A stretch of 64,000 nucleotides of DNA from Candidatus Izimoplasma sp. HR2 (GCA_000753575.1 JRFF01000022.1:1-64000), one strand, 5' to 3'. Counted from the first letter of the stretch, positions 20,501 to 30,594 are shown. Program-made: numbers and translations. The notes: a model not told the origin generated them from the sequence alone.

Positions 20501-21248
20501 AGAAGGTGAAGATTTACTTTATAGAATCAGATTATTTGATGATGACACAGTTGCTGTTCAAAATAATATGATATGTACTTATGATGAAGGATGTAATTTA
20601 TGGACTGAAAATTACATTGTTAAAGACTCAGAAGGAAATGTATTTAATACAGAAAGTGAATTTTGGTATTCTTCTGTCCAAGTATTCTTCAAAAAAGGTG
20701 ACGTAATGCCATCAGATCAAGAATTTACTGTAACATTTGAAATGACAAATATTGAGTATCAAAAAAATAGAATATTTGTTTATGATTTCATTTGGAGATT
20801 AAATGATGTAATTATTCTTGATGATAACTTATTCTTAATTGAAAGAGATCATTGGGCTCAAGGAGAAGATAACTTTGTATTAACTTATAATGATGAAACA
20901 GGAAGATATTCAGCTAAATATACAAATATATCTGCAGTAACAGAAATTACTAAGATCGAAAATGGCTATGTTGCAATAAACGATGATGAAACAGCGATAT
21001 TTAGTTTCTCGTATAATGATACTAAATCAGACGAGAATTATTATTATTTCGATGTAGCAAACTTAACTGAAGGACTACAAATAAATGGTGTAAATGATTT
21101 AATTGTAGATTATGATGGATCAATTTACTTTAAAGGAGTAGATAATTTCATACAAGACATTACTGGTACAATTAGTAGTGATGGAGTTGTAAGTATTGAT
21201 ACTGAATATGTAGAAAGAGAAATTATAAGAGTTAGTCCAGTAAACTAA
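17574..21248 (+). CDS. Large repetitive lipoprotein (1224 aa)
   Basis: Signal peptide with lipobox LTGC; D-x-x-G-N-P-I repeats and repeated Cys-pair modules. Confidence 0.85.
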   Translation: MKKLLVFGLLATLVLTLTGCNFGKDDKDDIDYSNLIPAVDGCKGEGDYIVVDGVCLLISDVLSGNIRIDGEETIVQYANSVELMTDFVADLTDSKGLAVVSRDVFDTTLNTGGGTEYDLINLAATANPDEDTENLIVKLTEDGFFEEVSFSDSTGLDVQIMANPLVLEVYGAYTIVVFEVDLGYDNQSVDFSQKVYDSLWAGGIYIIHNESGKLFATKEVTFTENTHTYTEDHSRYVYLTVTLNEPVIETQYIPQYDEFGSPIYDAEGNHVHDEILVPLLDSDGNPIVFTEGPILTEFQELPLVEYFIEQELDAEGNPIFDEEGNPIFVQELDAEGNPIFDENGDPVFVFIEQPILDENGDPIIEIIEIPLYDEEGNIRYQEQFEVELFIEDIVEITYTEHYANVIDNPLSNIAQKFVDKIISEYYSWDYYRVNNYMITSHGFSATDENIFYMEMKVDETDTAKQENFVMRLSYDSETNEIILEEYINATKAGFTDCEIIIDPRNNNIICDSWDGNIKVYSDTHGLKTIPDSESLYPVTFPNGELYFYDTMETYVEDLGYFTTALYNINSDGTLESHYIELGEKAQVCVGECDNYIDVDYYDQDGNAYGDYGYINLHLVTGDELIAKADIQILEITNMNSSRPVCNDDTWGCWGSTLIEIIDEAGDSVATFDQYFDYTGEDDTPFGITYQLDAQTEYDYELQWSQDDEVCDNEIGCTSQSYLIDNSINEYGLWMYENFIVSEGEKMIQYIRLGEENLGIYDYTKEVAGVVCEYDTCDEYIDIVIFDAEGIEISRYQNQVEVLKDEIIPLYIEYHMTGNTTIEERTGVCTTSTGCWEYYNTPESYYYYIYYEQGDTIYETIEFAASDKTIVTEEVLTSETCTDINGCYGQESVYEIVNDDGDVLYTFSNDYTHVEYGYKMPYSVTINIDDTIIEYKKESTEAIAVCEEETCRKQVEFVIGTDPNDYESIGWGYITFLEGEDLLYRIRLFDDDTVAVQNNMICTYDEGCNLWTENYIVKDSEGNVFNTESEFWYSSVQVFFKKGDVMPSDQEFTVTFEMTNIEYQKNRIFVYDFIWRLNDVIILDDNLFLIERDHWAQGEDNFVLTYNDETGRYSAKYTNISAVTEITKIENGYVAINDDETAIFSFSYNDTKSDENYYYFDVANLTEGLQINGVNDLIVDYDGSIYFKGVDNFIQDITGTISSDGVVSIDTEYVEREIIRVSPVN
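18501..18620 (+). repeat. 60-bp coding tandem repeat (2 copies)
   Basis: caagaacttgatgcagaaggaaatcct... at 18501 and caagaattagatgcagaaggaaatcct... at 18561; QELDAEGNPIFDE[EN]G[ND]P[IV]FV. Confidence 0.85.
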
Positions 21249-21264
21249 CTGAAAAAACTTAATT

Positions 21265-21300
21265 TAAAAATAGGATTCCTAATATGGAGTCCTATTTTTA
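21265..21300 (+). terminator. Intrinsic terminator
   Basis: TAAAAATAGGA/TCCTATTTTTA perfect 11-bp stem. Confidence 0.8.
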
Positions 21301-21465
21301 TATAAATACTTATTTCCGGTAAACTTCAATAGAAAACTTGACAGGTTTTAAGATATTTTGATTAAAATATGCCATTTTTGTCATTTTCTTATAATAGTAT
21401 TCATTATATAATATTTACGTATCATATTGTGGATACGCAGTATGACATGCGAAGGGGTATATAAT

Positions 21466-21500
21466 AAAAAAATGAGTGGCTTAGCCATCTCATTTTTTTA
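21466..21500. terminator. Bidirectional terminator downstream of the minus-strand ABC genes
   Basis: aaaaaatgagtggcttagccatctcattttttt. Confidence 0.75.
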
Positions 21501-22391
21501 TTTTCCTTGAATATCTAATTGTGTTTGTTTAAGTCTTTTCCTAACATAGAATCTTCTAAAGAGTCCAACTAATACTAAGATTAGAAGATTTAATAATACT
21601 ATTGTTGCTCCTGAAGCGATATCTAACTCATAAGATAGCCACAGTCCACCAATTATTGATGTTTCACTAAACATAATAGCTATTATAATTGTATTTTTAA
21701 AACTCTTACCAACTTTCATTGCGGCGGCTACTGGAATAATCATTAATGATGATACAAGTAGTACACCTACAGTTGCGATTGATAAAGAAACAATAACTGC
21801 GAGGATAATAGTTGAAACGAATTGGAAACGAGCAATTTTTATCCCTAGTAGTTTTGCGTATGTTTCGTCAAAACTAATCATAACCATTTCTTTATAGAAG
21901 ATAAATAATAGACCAAGTACAATCGCTGTAGTTATAGCAATAAATATTAAGTATTCATCTCCTACAGTTAAGATACTTCCAAATAGATAGTTATAAATAC
22001 TACTATTAAATCCACCACTAAGTGAAATGAATAATGCGCTTAATGCTGTACCAAGACTCATTACAATAGGCATTGATATTTCCTTATAGTTTTGATAGTA
22101 TCCACGAAGAATTTCAATAAATAAAGCTCCGATAACACTGAATATCATTGCTAAGTATAAGGGATCACTAATGAAGGTGAATCCCATAATATTAATTAAG
22201 AATAGTCCGATTGATAATCCAGCGAGGCTAAAGTGAGATAAAGTATCGGCGATAAAACTAAGACGTCTTATTACTACAAATGATCCAATTATAGGTGTAA
22301 CAAACCCCATAATAAGTCCAGTAAGTAAAGCGTATTTTAAGAATGAATATTCAAATAAAGCAAAGAAAAACGACTCGTTTATTAGCAACAT
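21498..22391 (-). CDS. ABC-3 family metal (Zn/Mn) transporter permease
   Basis: Hydrophobic ZnuB-like ORF: FIADTLSHFSLAGLSIGL, LLVSSLMIIPVAAA. Confidence 0.88.
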   Translation of the reverse strand: MLLINESFFFALFEYSFLKYALLTGLIMGFVTPIIGSFVVIRRLSFIADTLSHFSLAGLSIGLFLINIMGFTFISDPLYLAMIFSVIGALFIEILRGYYQNYKEISMPIVMSLGTALSALFISLSGGFNSSIYNYLFGSILTVGDEYLIFIAITTAIVLGLLFIFYKEMVMISFDETYAKLLGIKIARFQFVSTIILAVIVSLSIATVGVLLVSSLMIIPVAAAMKVGKSFKNTIIIAIMFSETSIIGGLWLSYELDIASGATIVLLNLLILVLVGLFRRFYVRKRLKQTQLDIQGK

Positions 22392-23044
22392 TATTCATCC
22401 CCCCCAGATACTTCTCTAAATACGGCTTCTCCGTTATGAAGTGATAGTACATGTGTAAAATTAGCTTTTGATTCATGAATATTATGTGTGATTAACATAA
22501 TAGTAATTCCTTCTTTGTTTAACTCATTAATTGTTTTATAGAATCCTTCAACATTTTCTCTATCGACGCCAACCGTTGGCTCATCTAAGATTAATAGTTT
22601 AGGATCATTCATTAAGCTTCTTGCGATAAATACTCTTTGAAGTTGTCCACCACTTAAATTATTAATATTTTCATGTTGTAATTCTAAAATTCCAACTTTA
22701 TCTAATAACTCTAATTTTTGATCTTCAGTAAAATCAGTATACTTAGATACTTGTAATATTTCATTTACTGTAATTGGGAATTCATAGTTAAAATCATCAA
22801 ACTTTTGAGGAACATATCCAATGTTTTTATAGTTCTTATAATCTACTACATCTACATCATCAAGTCTAATTCTGTTTGGAGTTATTTTATTAATTCCTAA
22901 AATACATTTAATTAAAGTTGATTTACCACTACCATTATTTCCTATGACTGCCAAAAAATCGCCTGATTTTAAGACAAAAGATATGTCCTTTAATACAGTA
23001 CGATAATCATAACCAAATGTTAAATTAGAAACACTAACTCTCAT
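22391..23044 (-). CDS. Metal ABC transporter ATP-binding protein (ZnuC-like)
   Basis: GNNGSGKSTL, LSGGQLQRV, LLILDEPTVGVD; overlaps permease gene by 1 bp. Confidence 0.92.
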   Translation of the reverse strand: MRVSVSNLTFGYDYRTVLKDISFVLKSGDFLAVIGNNGSGKSTLIKCILGINKITPNRIRLDDVDVVDYKNYKNIGYVPQKFDDFNYEFPITVNEILQVSKYTDFTEDQKLELLDKVGILELQHENINNLSGGQLQRVFIARSLMNDPKLLILDEPTVGVDRENVEGFYKTINELNKEGITIMLITHNIHESKANFTHVLSLHNGEAVFREVSGGDE

Positions 23045-23171
23045 ATGCTCATCAAACCTTTCGTTGTTTCTAAACTAATTATATCATAACTTCTATTTTT
23101 TATATGAAAATGATGTGTAAATTTTTATAAAAATATGCGATAATAGATACATTAGTAAAGGAGTGTTTAGC

Positions 23172-23792
23172 TTGAAAGGAAAATTTATTACATTTGAAGG
23201 ACCTGAAGGTTCTGGAAAATCGACAGTAATAGTAGCTGTAAAGGATTTTTTAGAAAAAGAAGGGTACAGCATTTTAACAACAAGAGAACCAGGTGGAATC
23301 AAGATTGCTGAGGACATAAGAAGCATTATTTTAGACAAGGAAAATACCGAAATGGATGCTCATGCTGAAGCATTACTTTTTGCTGCATCTAGAAGCCAAC
23401 ATTATAACGAAAAAATTAAACCTGCTTTAGAAGCAGATAAAATAATTTTATGTGATCGTTTTATTGATTCGAGTCTTGCTTATCAAGGTCATGCTAGAGG
23501 ACTCGGGATTGATAATGTATATGATATAAATAAATTCGCAATCGGGAATAATTTACCGGAGCTTACAATCTTTATAGACGTACCTCCAAAACTTGGATTA
23601 AAAAGAGTTTTTTCTAATACAAGAAAAGTTGATAGATTAGACTTAGAAACATTAGAATTTCATGAACTTGTTTATGAAGGATATATGTTGATAGCTAAGA
23701 AGTATGATAATAGATTTAAAATAGTTGATGGTACTAATCCTGTTGAACAGGTAGTAAAAGATACTTTAAAAATTATAAAAACAATTATATAG
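23172..23792 (+). CDS. tmk: Thymidylate kinase
   Basis: FITFEGPEGSGKST, REPGG, DRFIDSSLAYQG; TTG start at 23172 behind SD aaaggag. Confidence 0.95.
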   Translation: MKGKFITFEGPEGSGKSTVIVAVKDFLEKEGYSILTTREPGGIKIAEDIRSIILDKENTEMDAHAEALLFAASRSQHYNEKIKPALEADKIILCDRFIDSSLAYQGHARGLGIDNVYDINKFAIGNNLPELTIFIDVPPKLGLKRVFSNTRKVDRLDLETLEFHELVYEGYMLIAKKYDNRFKIVDGTNPVEQVVKDTLKIIKTII

Positions 23793-23801
23793 GTGAGAAT
23801 T

Positions 23802-24782
23802 ATGGCATTTGATAAAATTAGATCTTCACAACCTAAAGTGGTCCAACTACTAGAAAATAGTATTAAAAAGGACCGCCTTTCACATGCTTATTTATTTGAA
23901 GGTGAGAAAGGCACAAAGAAATATGAAACAGCGCTTTACTTCGCTCAAATGTTAATGTGTACTAGTGAAGATAAACCTTGTTTAGAGTGTCATAATTGTC
24001 GAAGAATACTTAATGGAACTCATCCAAATGTTTATGTTGTAGAACCATTTAAAAACTTAATAAAAAAACAACAAATCATTGATCTTCAAAATGAGTTTTC
24101 TAAAACAAGTGTTGAAAGAGGACCAAAGATTTATATTATAAAGAATATTGATTTAATTAATGTTTCTGCAGCTAATAGTTTGCTGAAGTTTTTAGAAGAA
24201 CCTTATCCTAATACTTACGCTGTTTTAACTAGCTCAAATATTAATAAAATATTACCAACTATTATCTCAAGATCTCAAGTTGTTCAGTTCAATTCATTAA
24301 ACAAAAAAATTATTGAAGATGAGATGATTGAAACTGGTTATCCGAAATTATCTTCAAGAATAGTAGCAAACCTTACTAACTCAATAACTGAAGCTTTAGA
24401 TATAGTAAATAATGAATACTTTTTAGAGTTAATGGATTTAGTAAAAGAAGTAAATAATATTATCGCCACAGGTGATGAATCATTAATTATTTACTTTAAT
24501 GAAAATAGTAGTATAATATACCAAGATAAAGAATTTAGTAATTTATTCTTATCTTTATTAGTAATATATCAAAAAGACTTAATTAATTATAAAATTAATG
24601 ATGTAGATAATATAATCTTTAACGAAGAACTAGAAACAATTAGCACTATATCAACAAGAAAAACTAAAAACAGACTGATAGACGATTTAGAAAGTATGTT
24701 AAGTTTAAAGGCTAAACTTAACAACTACATTAATGAAAGACTGGCATATGATAATTTATTGCTTAGTTTAGAGAGAAGGTAA
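23802..24782 (+). CDS. holB: DNA polymerase III delta' subunit
   Basis: SHAYLFEGEKGTKK, CLECHNCRRI, NSLLKFLEEP; ATG 23802. Confidence 0.93.
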   Translation: MAFDKIRSSQPKVVQLLENSIKKDRLSHAYLFEGEKGTKKYETALYFAQMLMCTSEDKPCLECHNCRRILNGTHPNVYVVEPFKNLIKKQQIIDLQNEFSKTSVERGPKIYIIKNIDLINVSAANSLLKFLEEPYPNTYAVLTSSNINKILPTIISRSQVVQFNSLNKKIIEDEMIETGYPKLSSRIVANLTNSITEALDIVNNEYFLELMDLVKEVNNIIATGDESLIIYFNENSSIIYQDKEFSNLFLSLLVIYQKDLINYKINDVDNIIFNEELETISTISTRKTKNRLIDDLESMLSLKAKLNNYINERLAYDNLLLSLERR

Positions 24783-24786
24783 CATA

Positions 24787-25626
24787 ATGGCTAATACCGT
24801 AGTAGGTATAAGATTCAAAGCCGTAGGTAAAAAATACTATTTTGATCCTGCTGGATTTGATGTAACAATAAATGACAGAGTTGTTGTCGAAACTGTACGT
24901 GGTATTGAGTTAGGTGAAGTTATAGAAAAAGTTAAAGAAATAAGTGACTCAGAAGTAATTTCAACTCTTAAACCAGTTATTAGAAAAGCGACAGAAAAAG
25001 ATTTAAGAAATCATAAAAGGAATCAAGATGATATTCCAAAAGCTTTAGAAAAGTGTTCATTTAATATTAAGAAACATAAATTAGAAATGAAATTACTTGG
25101 TTGTGAATATACACTTGATAGAACAAAACTAATTATTTACTTCAACGCAGAAGGACGTGTTGACTTTAGAGATTTAGTTAAAGACTTAGCTAATGAATTC
25201 AAAGTAAGAATAGAGTTAAGACAAGTGGGTACTCGTGATGGTGCTAAATTCTTAGGTGGTATTGGACCTTGTGGATACTTACTATGTTGTAATACATTCT
25301 TAGGAGATTTTGATACTGTATCTATTAAGATGGCTAAGAATCAAAACCTATCACTTAATCCTGTGAATATTTCAGGGCTATGTGGTAAACTTTTATGTTG
25401 TATTCGTTATGAAGATGAAACATATAAAGAATATAGAACTGAATTACCTAAAATGGGATCTTTTGTAAAAAGTGAATACGGAAGATCAAAAGTAATTGGT
25501 GTTAATATTATCAATAAATCAGTAAGACTATTAACTAATGAAGATGGTATTAAATCTTTAGGTGTTGAAGAATTACTTGAAATAGAAGTATATGATAAAA
25601 AAGTTCCAGTAAATGGAGCGGAATAG
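24787..25626 (+). CDS. ricT: PSP1-domain protein RicT (YaaT)
   Basis: VGTRDGAKFLGGIGPCGYLLCC, GLCGKLLCCIRYE. Confidence 0.93.
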   Translation: MANTVVGIRFKAVGKKYYFDPAGFDVTINDRVVVETVRGIELGEVIEKVKEISDSEVISTLKPVIRKATEKDLRNHKRNQDDIPKALEKCSFNIKKHKLEMKLLGCEYTLDRTKLIIYFNAEGRVDFRDLVKDLANEFKVRIELRQVGTRDGAKFLGGIGPCGYLLCCNTFLGDFDTVSIKMAKNQNLSLNPVNISGLCGKLLCCIRYEDETYKEYRTELPKMGSFVKSEYGRSKVIGVNIINKSVRLLTNEDGIKSLGVEELLEIEVYDKKVPVNGAE

Positions 25627-25635
25627 GTAAAAGCT

Positions 25636-26370
25636 ATGTCAAAAGAAGTGATTAATGATTTACTTGGGTATGATGGATTAAAGATAATTCAAAGACCTGA
25701 TATGTTTAATTTCTCGCTAGATTCAACTTTACTAGCGGATTTTTGTAGACCTCTTACTAAAACAAAAAAAATAATGGATTTAGGTACAGGTAATGGTCCT
25801 ATTCCACTATTTTTATCACTAAGAACAAAAGCTAAAATAGTGGGTGTTGAAATTCAAGAAGAGGTATTTGATTTAGCTAAAAGAAGTATAGCTTTAAATA
25901 ATTTAGAAGATCAAATAACGATTATCAATGATGACATTAAAGGTATTCATAAGAAATTTGAAAATGGTGAATTTGACTTAATAACTTGTAATCCACCATT
26001 CTTTAAATACAAAAAATCTTCACATACAAATAAAAATGATTATAAAACAATCGCTAGACATGAAGTGCTTGTTACTCTAGAAGACATTATAATTGAGTCT
26101 AAGAGACTACTAACTACAAAAGGTAGTTTGGTTATGGTTCATAGAACTGAGCGTCTAGTAGACATTATTAACACGTTAACTAAACACCGTTTTGCGATAA
26201 AAAGATTAAGATTTGTTTATCCTAAAAAAGGTGAAGAATCAAATATGGTTTTAATTGATGCTTCTAATAACGGACAACAAGGTCTTAAGTTAATGGAACC
26301 ACTTTATGTTCATGAGAATGATTATTATACAGAAGAAGTATTAAGAATCTTTAATTATGGAAAAGAGTGA
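25636..26370 (+). CDS. trmN6: tRNA1(Val) (adenine-N6)-methyltransferase-like
   Basis: MDLGTGNGPIPLFL, CNPPFFK; position between ricT and rsmI. Confidence 0.88.
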   Translation: MSKEVINDLLGYDGLKIIQRPDMFNFSLDSTLLADFCRPLTKTKKIMDLGTGNGPIPLFLSLRTKAKIVGVEIQEEVFDLAKRSIALNNLEDQITIINDDIKGIHKKFENGEFDLITCNPPFFKYKKSSHTNKNDYKTIARHEVLVTLEDIIIESKRLLTTKGSLVMVHRTERLVDIINTLTKHRFAIKRLRFVYPKKGEESNMVLIDASNNGQQGLKLMEPLYVHENDYYTEEVLRIFNYGKE

Positions 26371-26374
26371 TTTG

Positions 26375-27211
26375 ATGAATAGACAAAAAAGCTTTTCAAA
26401 TGATTTAGCTACACTCTATTTAGTTGCAACTCCTATTGGTAATTTAGAGGATATGACTTTTAGAGCTATAAAGATATTAAAAAGTGTTGATATTATATAC
26501 TGTGAAGATACGAGAGTATCTGGGAAATTACTACATCATTTTGATATATCTAAACCTTTAAAAACTTATCATGATTTTAATAAAGAATTTAAATCAACTG
26601 ATATTATAAAACATCTTGCGGATAACCAAGATGTTGCGCTTATTAGTGACGCTGGATATCCTTTAATTAGTGATCCAGGTTATTACGTTATTAGAGAAGC
26701 GATAAATGAGGGATATAACGTAGTATCTATCCCTGGGGCTAACGCATTACTAAGTGGACTTGTAGTATCAGGTATTGCACCACATCCTTTTACTTTTATT
26801 GGATTTTTAGATCATAAAGAAGGTAAAAGAAAAAGACAATTAACTGAGCTTATTGATCATGAAGAAACATTAGTATTTTATGAATCACCTCATAGAATTA
26901 GTAAGACAGTTACTAATATGTATGAAGTGTTTGGTGAAAGAGATTTAGTTATAGCTAGAGAATTAACTAAGAAGTTTGAAGAGATTTTAAGAGGTACTAC
27001 TAAATCTTTAAAAGATATTGTTGACTTAAAAGGCGAGATGGTTATAATTGTTGAAGGGAAACCTGAAGTTGAATATAAACCAACGATTTCTATCTTAGAA
27101 GAAGTGAATTTACTTATAGAAGAAGGTATGAGTTCTAAAGACGCTATAAAAGATGTAGCTAAAAAAAGAGGGATACCTAAAAATGATGTATACCAGGAAT
27201 ATCATAATTGA
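26375..27211 (+). CDS. rsmI: 16S rRNA (cytidine-2'-O)-methyltransferase
   Basis: LYLVATPIGNLEDMTFRAI, CEDTR, SDAGYPLISDPG. Confidence 0.95.
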   Translation: MNRQKSFSNDLATLYLVATPIGNLEDMTFRAIKILKSVDIIYCEDTRVSGKLLHHFDISKPLKTYHDFNKEFKSTDIIKHLADNQDVALISDAGYPLISDPGYYVIREAINEGYNVVSIPGANALLSGLVVSGIAPHPFTFIGFLDHKEGKRKRQLTELIDHEETLVFYESPHRISKTVTNMYEVFGERDLVIARELTKKFEEILRGTTKSLKDIVDLKGEMVIIVEGKPEVEYKPTISILEEVNLLIEEGMSSKDAIKDVAKKRGIPKNDVYQEYHN

Positions 27212-27241
27212 TATTTTAAAGATAAATTAAGGAGTGATTTT

Positions 27242-29161
27242 ATGAAGAAAACATTTTATATTACAACACCTATCTACTACCCTAGTGGGAAATTACATAT
27301 TGGTAATTCATATACCACTGTCCTTTGTGATACTGTGAATAGATATAAAGGTCTAAGAGGTTATGACACTAGATATCTAACAGGAATGGATGAACATGGA
27401 CAAAAAGTAGAAACTGTAGCCAGTGAGTTAGGTAAAACACCAATGGAACATGTGGATGATATTGCGAGAGATACGCAAAACATGTGGAGAACACTTGATA
27501 TAAAATATGATGATTTCATTCGTACTACTGAAAAAAGACATAAAACAGTTGTTAAAAAGATTTTTGAACAACTTCTTGAACAAGACGATATTTATTTAGG
27601 AGATTATGAAGGATACTATTGTATGCCTTGTGAATCTTTCTTCACTGAAACTCAGTTAGAAGAAAATCATACTTGTCCTGATTGCGGTCGTGAAACTGAG
27701 CTTGTAAAAGAAGAATCATATTTTTTAAGACTGTCTAAATATGAAAATAGATTATTAAAGTTTATTGAAGATAACCCAGGTTTTATTACTCCAGAAAAAA
27801 GAAAAAATGAAGTAGTTGCTTTTATTAAACAAGGACTATTTGATTTAAGTGTGTCACGTACTAGTTTCGACTGGGGAGTTAAAGTTGTATCTAATCCAGC
27901 ACATGTTGTATATGTATGGGTTGATGCATTATCTAACTATATTAGTTCTTTAGGTTATGGATCAAGTGATGAATCATTATTTGAAAAATATTGGAATGGT
28001 GATGAAGTAGTTCACGTTGTAGGTAAGGATATATTAAGATTTCATGCTATATACTGGCCTATTATGCTGATGGCTCTAAATATACCTATCAACTTTAAAT
28101 TATATGCTCATGGATGGTATATGATGAAAGATGGTAAAATGAGTAAATCAACTGGACAAGTTGTTTACCCAGAACCATTAATTGAGAAGTATGGATTAGA
28201 TCCACTTCGTTATTTCTTATTAAAAGAATTACCATACGCAGGAGATGGAGTATTCACTCCTGAAGATTTTATTGCTAGAATCAATTTTGATTTAGCTAAC
28301 GACTTCGGTAATTTACTAAATAGAACTATTAATATGATTAATAAGTATTTTGATTCTAAAATAAGTAAACCGAGGAAATCTTATTTTGAATTTGATAAAC
28401 AGTTAACTGATTTAGTATCAAAAACAATTGAAGTGTATAAAGAAGATATGGATAAACTAAATGTATCTTCAGCAATTCAAAATGTTTGGACATTAATTTC
28501 AAGAACTAATAAATACATTGATGAAACTAAACCTTGGGTTCTTGCGAAAGATGAAGATGCTAAAAAAGAATTAAATAGTATCCTTTATAATTTAGTTGAA
28601 TCATTAAGACATATTGGAATATTACTAAGTCCTATCTTAATAAATTCAAGTAAAGAGTTATTTAAGCAATTAAATATTCCTCTAGAACTTCAAACATGGG
28701 ATAGTTTAAAATGGGGTAAATTAGGAGCTGTTGAAGTTACTGATAAACCAACACCTATCTTCCCAAGACTAGATAAAAAAATAGAAGAAGAATACATCTT
28801 AGATTTATTAAAAAATAATGTTGTTGAAGAAACTCCAGAAAACTTAATTGAAATCGGTGACTTTCTAAAGATTGAATTAGTAGTAGGAGTTATTAAAGAA
28901 TGTGTTGTGCATCCTGATGCGGATAAATTACTTGTATCTCAAATAGATACTAAAGATAAGGTAAGACAAATAGTTTCAGGTATTTCTAAATTCTATACAC
29001 CTGAAGAGTTAGTTGGTAAAAAGGTTATAGTCGTTAAAAACTTAAAGCCAGTTAAACTTAGAGGAGTAATGAGTGAAGGAATGGTTCTAGCCGGTAAGAA
29101 TAAGAAAGAGCTTGAAGTTTTAGAAGTTTCTAAACTTAAAGCTGGGGACATTATATCTTGA
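27242..29161 (+). CDS. metG: Methionyl-tRNA synthetase
   Basis: TTPIYYPSGKLHIGNSY, KMSKSTGQ, C-terminal tRNA-binding domain. Confidence 0.97.
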   Translation: MKKTFYITTPIYYPSGKLHIGNSYTTVLCDTVNRYKGLRGYDTRYLTGMDEHGQKVETVASELGKTPMEHVDDIARDTQNMWRTLDIKYDDFIRTTEKRHKTVVKKIFEQLLEQDDIYLGDYEGYYCMPCESFFTETQLEENHTCPDCGRETELVKEESYFLRLSKYENRLLKFIEDNPGFITPEKRKNEVVAFIKQGLFDLSVSRTSFDWGVKVVSNPAHVVYVWVDALSNYISSLGYGSSDESLFEKYWNGDEVVHVVGKDILRFHAIYWPIMLMALNIPINFKLYAHGWYMMKDGKMSKSTGQVVYPEPLIEKYGLDPLRYFLLKELPYAGDGVFTPEDFIARINFDLANDFGNLLNRTINMINKYFDSKISKPRKSYFEFDKQLTDLVSKTIEVYKEDMDKLNVSSAIQNVWTLISRTNKYIDETKPWVLAKDEDAKKELNSILYNLVESLRHIGILLSPILINSSKELFKQLNIPLELQTWDSLKWGKLGAVEVTDKPTPIFPRLDKKIEEEYILDLLKNNVVEETPENLIEIGDFLKIELVVGVIKECVVHPDADKLLVSQIDTKDKVRQIVSGISKFYTPEELVGKKVIVVKNLKPVKLRGVMSEGMVLAGKNKKELEVLEVSKLKAGDIIS

Positions 29162-30021
29162 AAAAGTTTTTAAGACATGAAGCAAAAAAGATTATTTATA
29201 TCGCACTGGGTTCTCTTATAACTTCAATTGGAGTTGTTTGGTTTTTAAATCCCGCAGGACTATATACGGGTGGACTTACAGGTGTTGTACAATTATTAAT
29301 TAACATTGTATTTAAAATAAGTGGAAATAGCTTAAATTTAGGATTATTTGTATTCATCTTTAACATTCCAATCTTAGTATTTGGAGTACTTAAAATGAAT
29401 AGAAAATTTATTTACTACAGTATTTACTCGATAATACTACAATCTTTATTCTTGGGATTAATCCCAGTTACTATAATTTTAGAAGATGATATTTTATCTA
29501 ATGCACTAGTGGGTGGTATTTTAGTTGGTGTAGGAGTAGGAATCTCATTTAGAGTTGGTGGATCTAGTGGAGGATTTGATATAATCTTTCAAAACATCGC
29601 TTTAAAGAAAAATGTTCCAGTTGGAACTCAAGGATTTACAGTTAACATGATTATCATCAGTATTGCTGGAGCAATTTTCAGTTGGCCTATCGCAGTATAT
29701 ACAATAATTCGTGTCTTAATTACAAACTTAGTTATTGATAAAGTACATACATCATATAACTATATTAAGATAGAAGTTATTACTGAAAAAGGTGATGAAA
29801 TCGCTCAGTTACTAGTTGATAAGACTAAACATGGAGTTACTGTTACTAGTGGAAAAGGTGCATATTCTAAGAAAGAAAAGGACATATTAATTACAATTAT
29901 TTCATCATATGAATTAAATAAATTCATAGTTATGATTAAGAAGATTGATGAGACTGCTTTTATATCTGTGTCAACAGTTAAAAAAGTTGTGGGGAACTTC
30001 ACTAAAATCGTAATAGATTAA
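29158..30021 (+). CDS. YitT family membrane protein
   Basis: GLYTGGLTGVVQL, GGSSGGFDII; C-terminal DUF2179-like; TTG start overlapping metG. Confidence 0.9.
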   Translation: MKKFLRHEAKKIIYIALGSLITSIGVVWFLNPAGLYTGGLTGVVQLLINIVFKISGNSLNLGLFVFIFNIPILVFGVLKMNRKFIYYSIYSIILQSLFLGLIPVTIILEDDILSNALVGGILVGVGVGISFRVGGSSGGFDIIFQNIALKKNVPVGTQGFTVNMIIISIAGAIFSWPIAVYTIIRVLITNLVIDKVHTSYNYIKIEVITEKGDEIAQLLVDKTKHGVTVTSGKGAYSKKEKDILITIISSYELNKFIVMIKKIDETAFISVSTVKKVVGNFTKIVID

Positions 30022-30044
30022 CATAAAAAAAGTTGCTTAATTTA

Positions 30045-30073
30045 TTGACAAAGCAATGTAAATACTATATTAT
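30045..30073 (+). promoter_or_regulatory. Promoter of rplM-rpsI
   Basis: TTGACA (30045-30050), 17-bp spacer, TATTAT (30068-30073). Confidence 0.7.
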
Positions 30074-30146
30074 ATTATTCGGTACATTTTTAAAACTTTC
30101 ATCCCACGCCCGACAATATAATATAAACTAATTGGAGGAACGTAAA

Positions 30147-30581
30147 ATGAAAACATTTATGGCAAATAATCAAACTATCGAACGTAAGTGGTTTGTGGTT
30201 GATGCTCAAGGGCAAAGACTAGGTCGTTTATCTACTGAAGTAGCTACTATTTTAAGAGGTAAACATAAACCAACATTCACACCACACGTAGATTGTGGAG
30301 ACAATGTTATCGTAATTAACGCAAAACAAATTGAGTTAACTGGTAACAAATGGGATCAAAAGAAATATTATAGACATTCACAATACCCAGGTGGTCTTAA
30401 GACTACCACTGCTAAAGTTATGAACGCTACTTATCCTGAAAGAATAGTAGAGTTCGCTATCAAAGGAATGCTTCCTAAAGGAAAATTAGGTCGTCAAATG
30501 TACAAAAAATTATATGTGTATGCCGGAAACGAACATCCACATATCGCTCAAAAACCTCAGGTTTTAGAGCTGAAAGGTTAG
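30147..30581 (+). CDS. rplM: 50S ribosomal protein L13
   Basis: [35 protein letters not shown] 30147 behind SD ggagg. Confidence 0.97.
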   Translation: MKTFMANNQTIERKWFVVDAQGQRLGRLSTEVATILRGKHKPTFTPHVDCGDNVIVINAKQIELTGNKWDQKKYYRHSQYPGGLKTTTAKVMNATYPERIVEFAIKGMLPKGKLGRQMYKKLYVYAGNEHPHIAQKPQVLELKG

Positions 30582-30594
30582 GAGGAATTTTATT

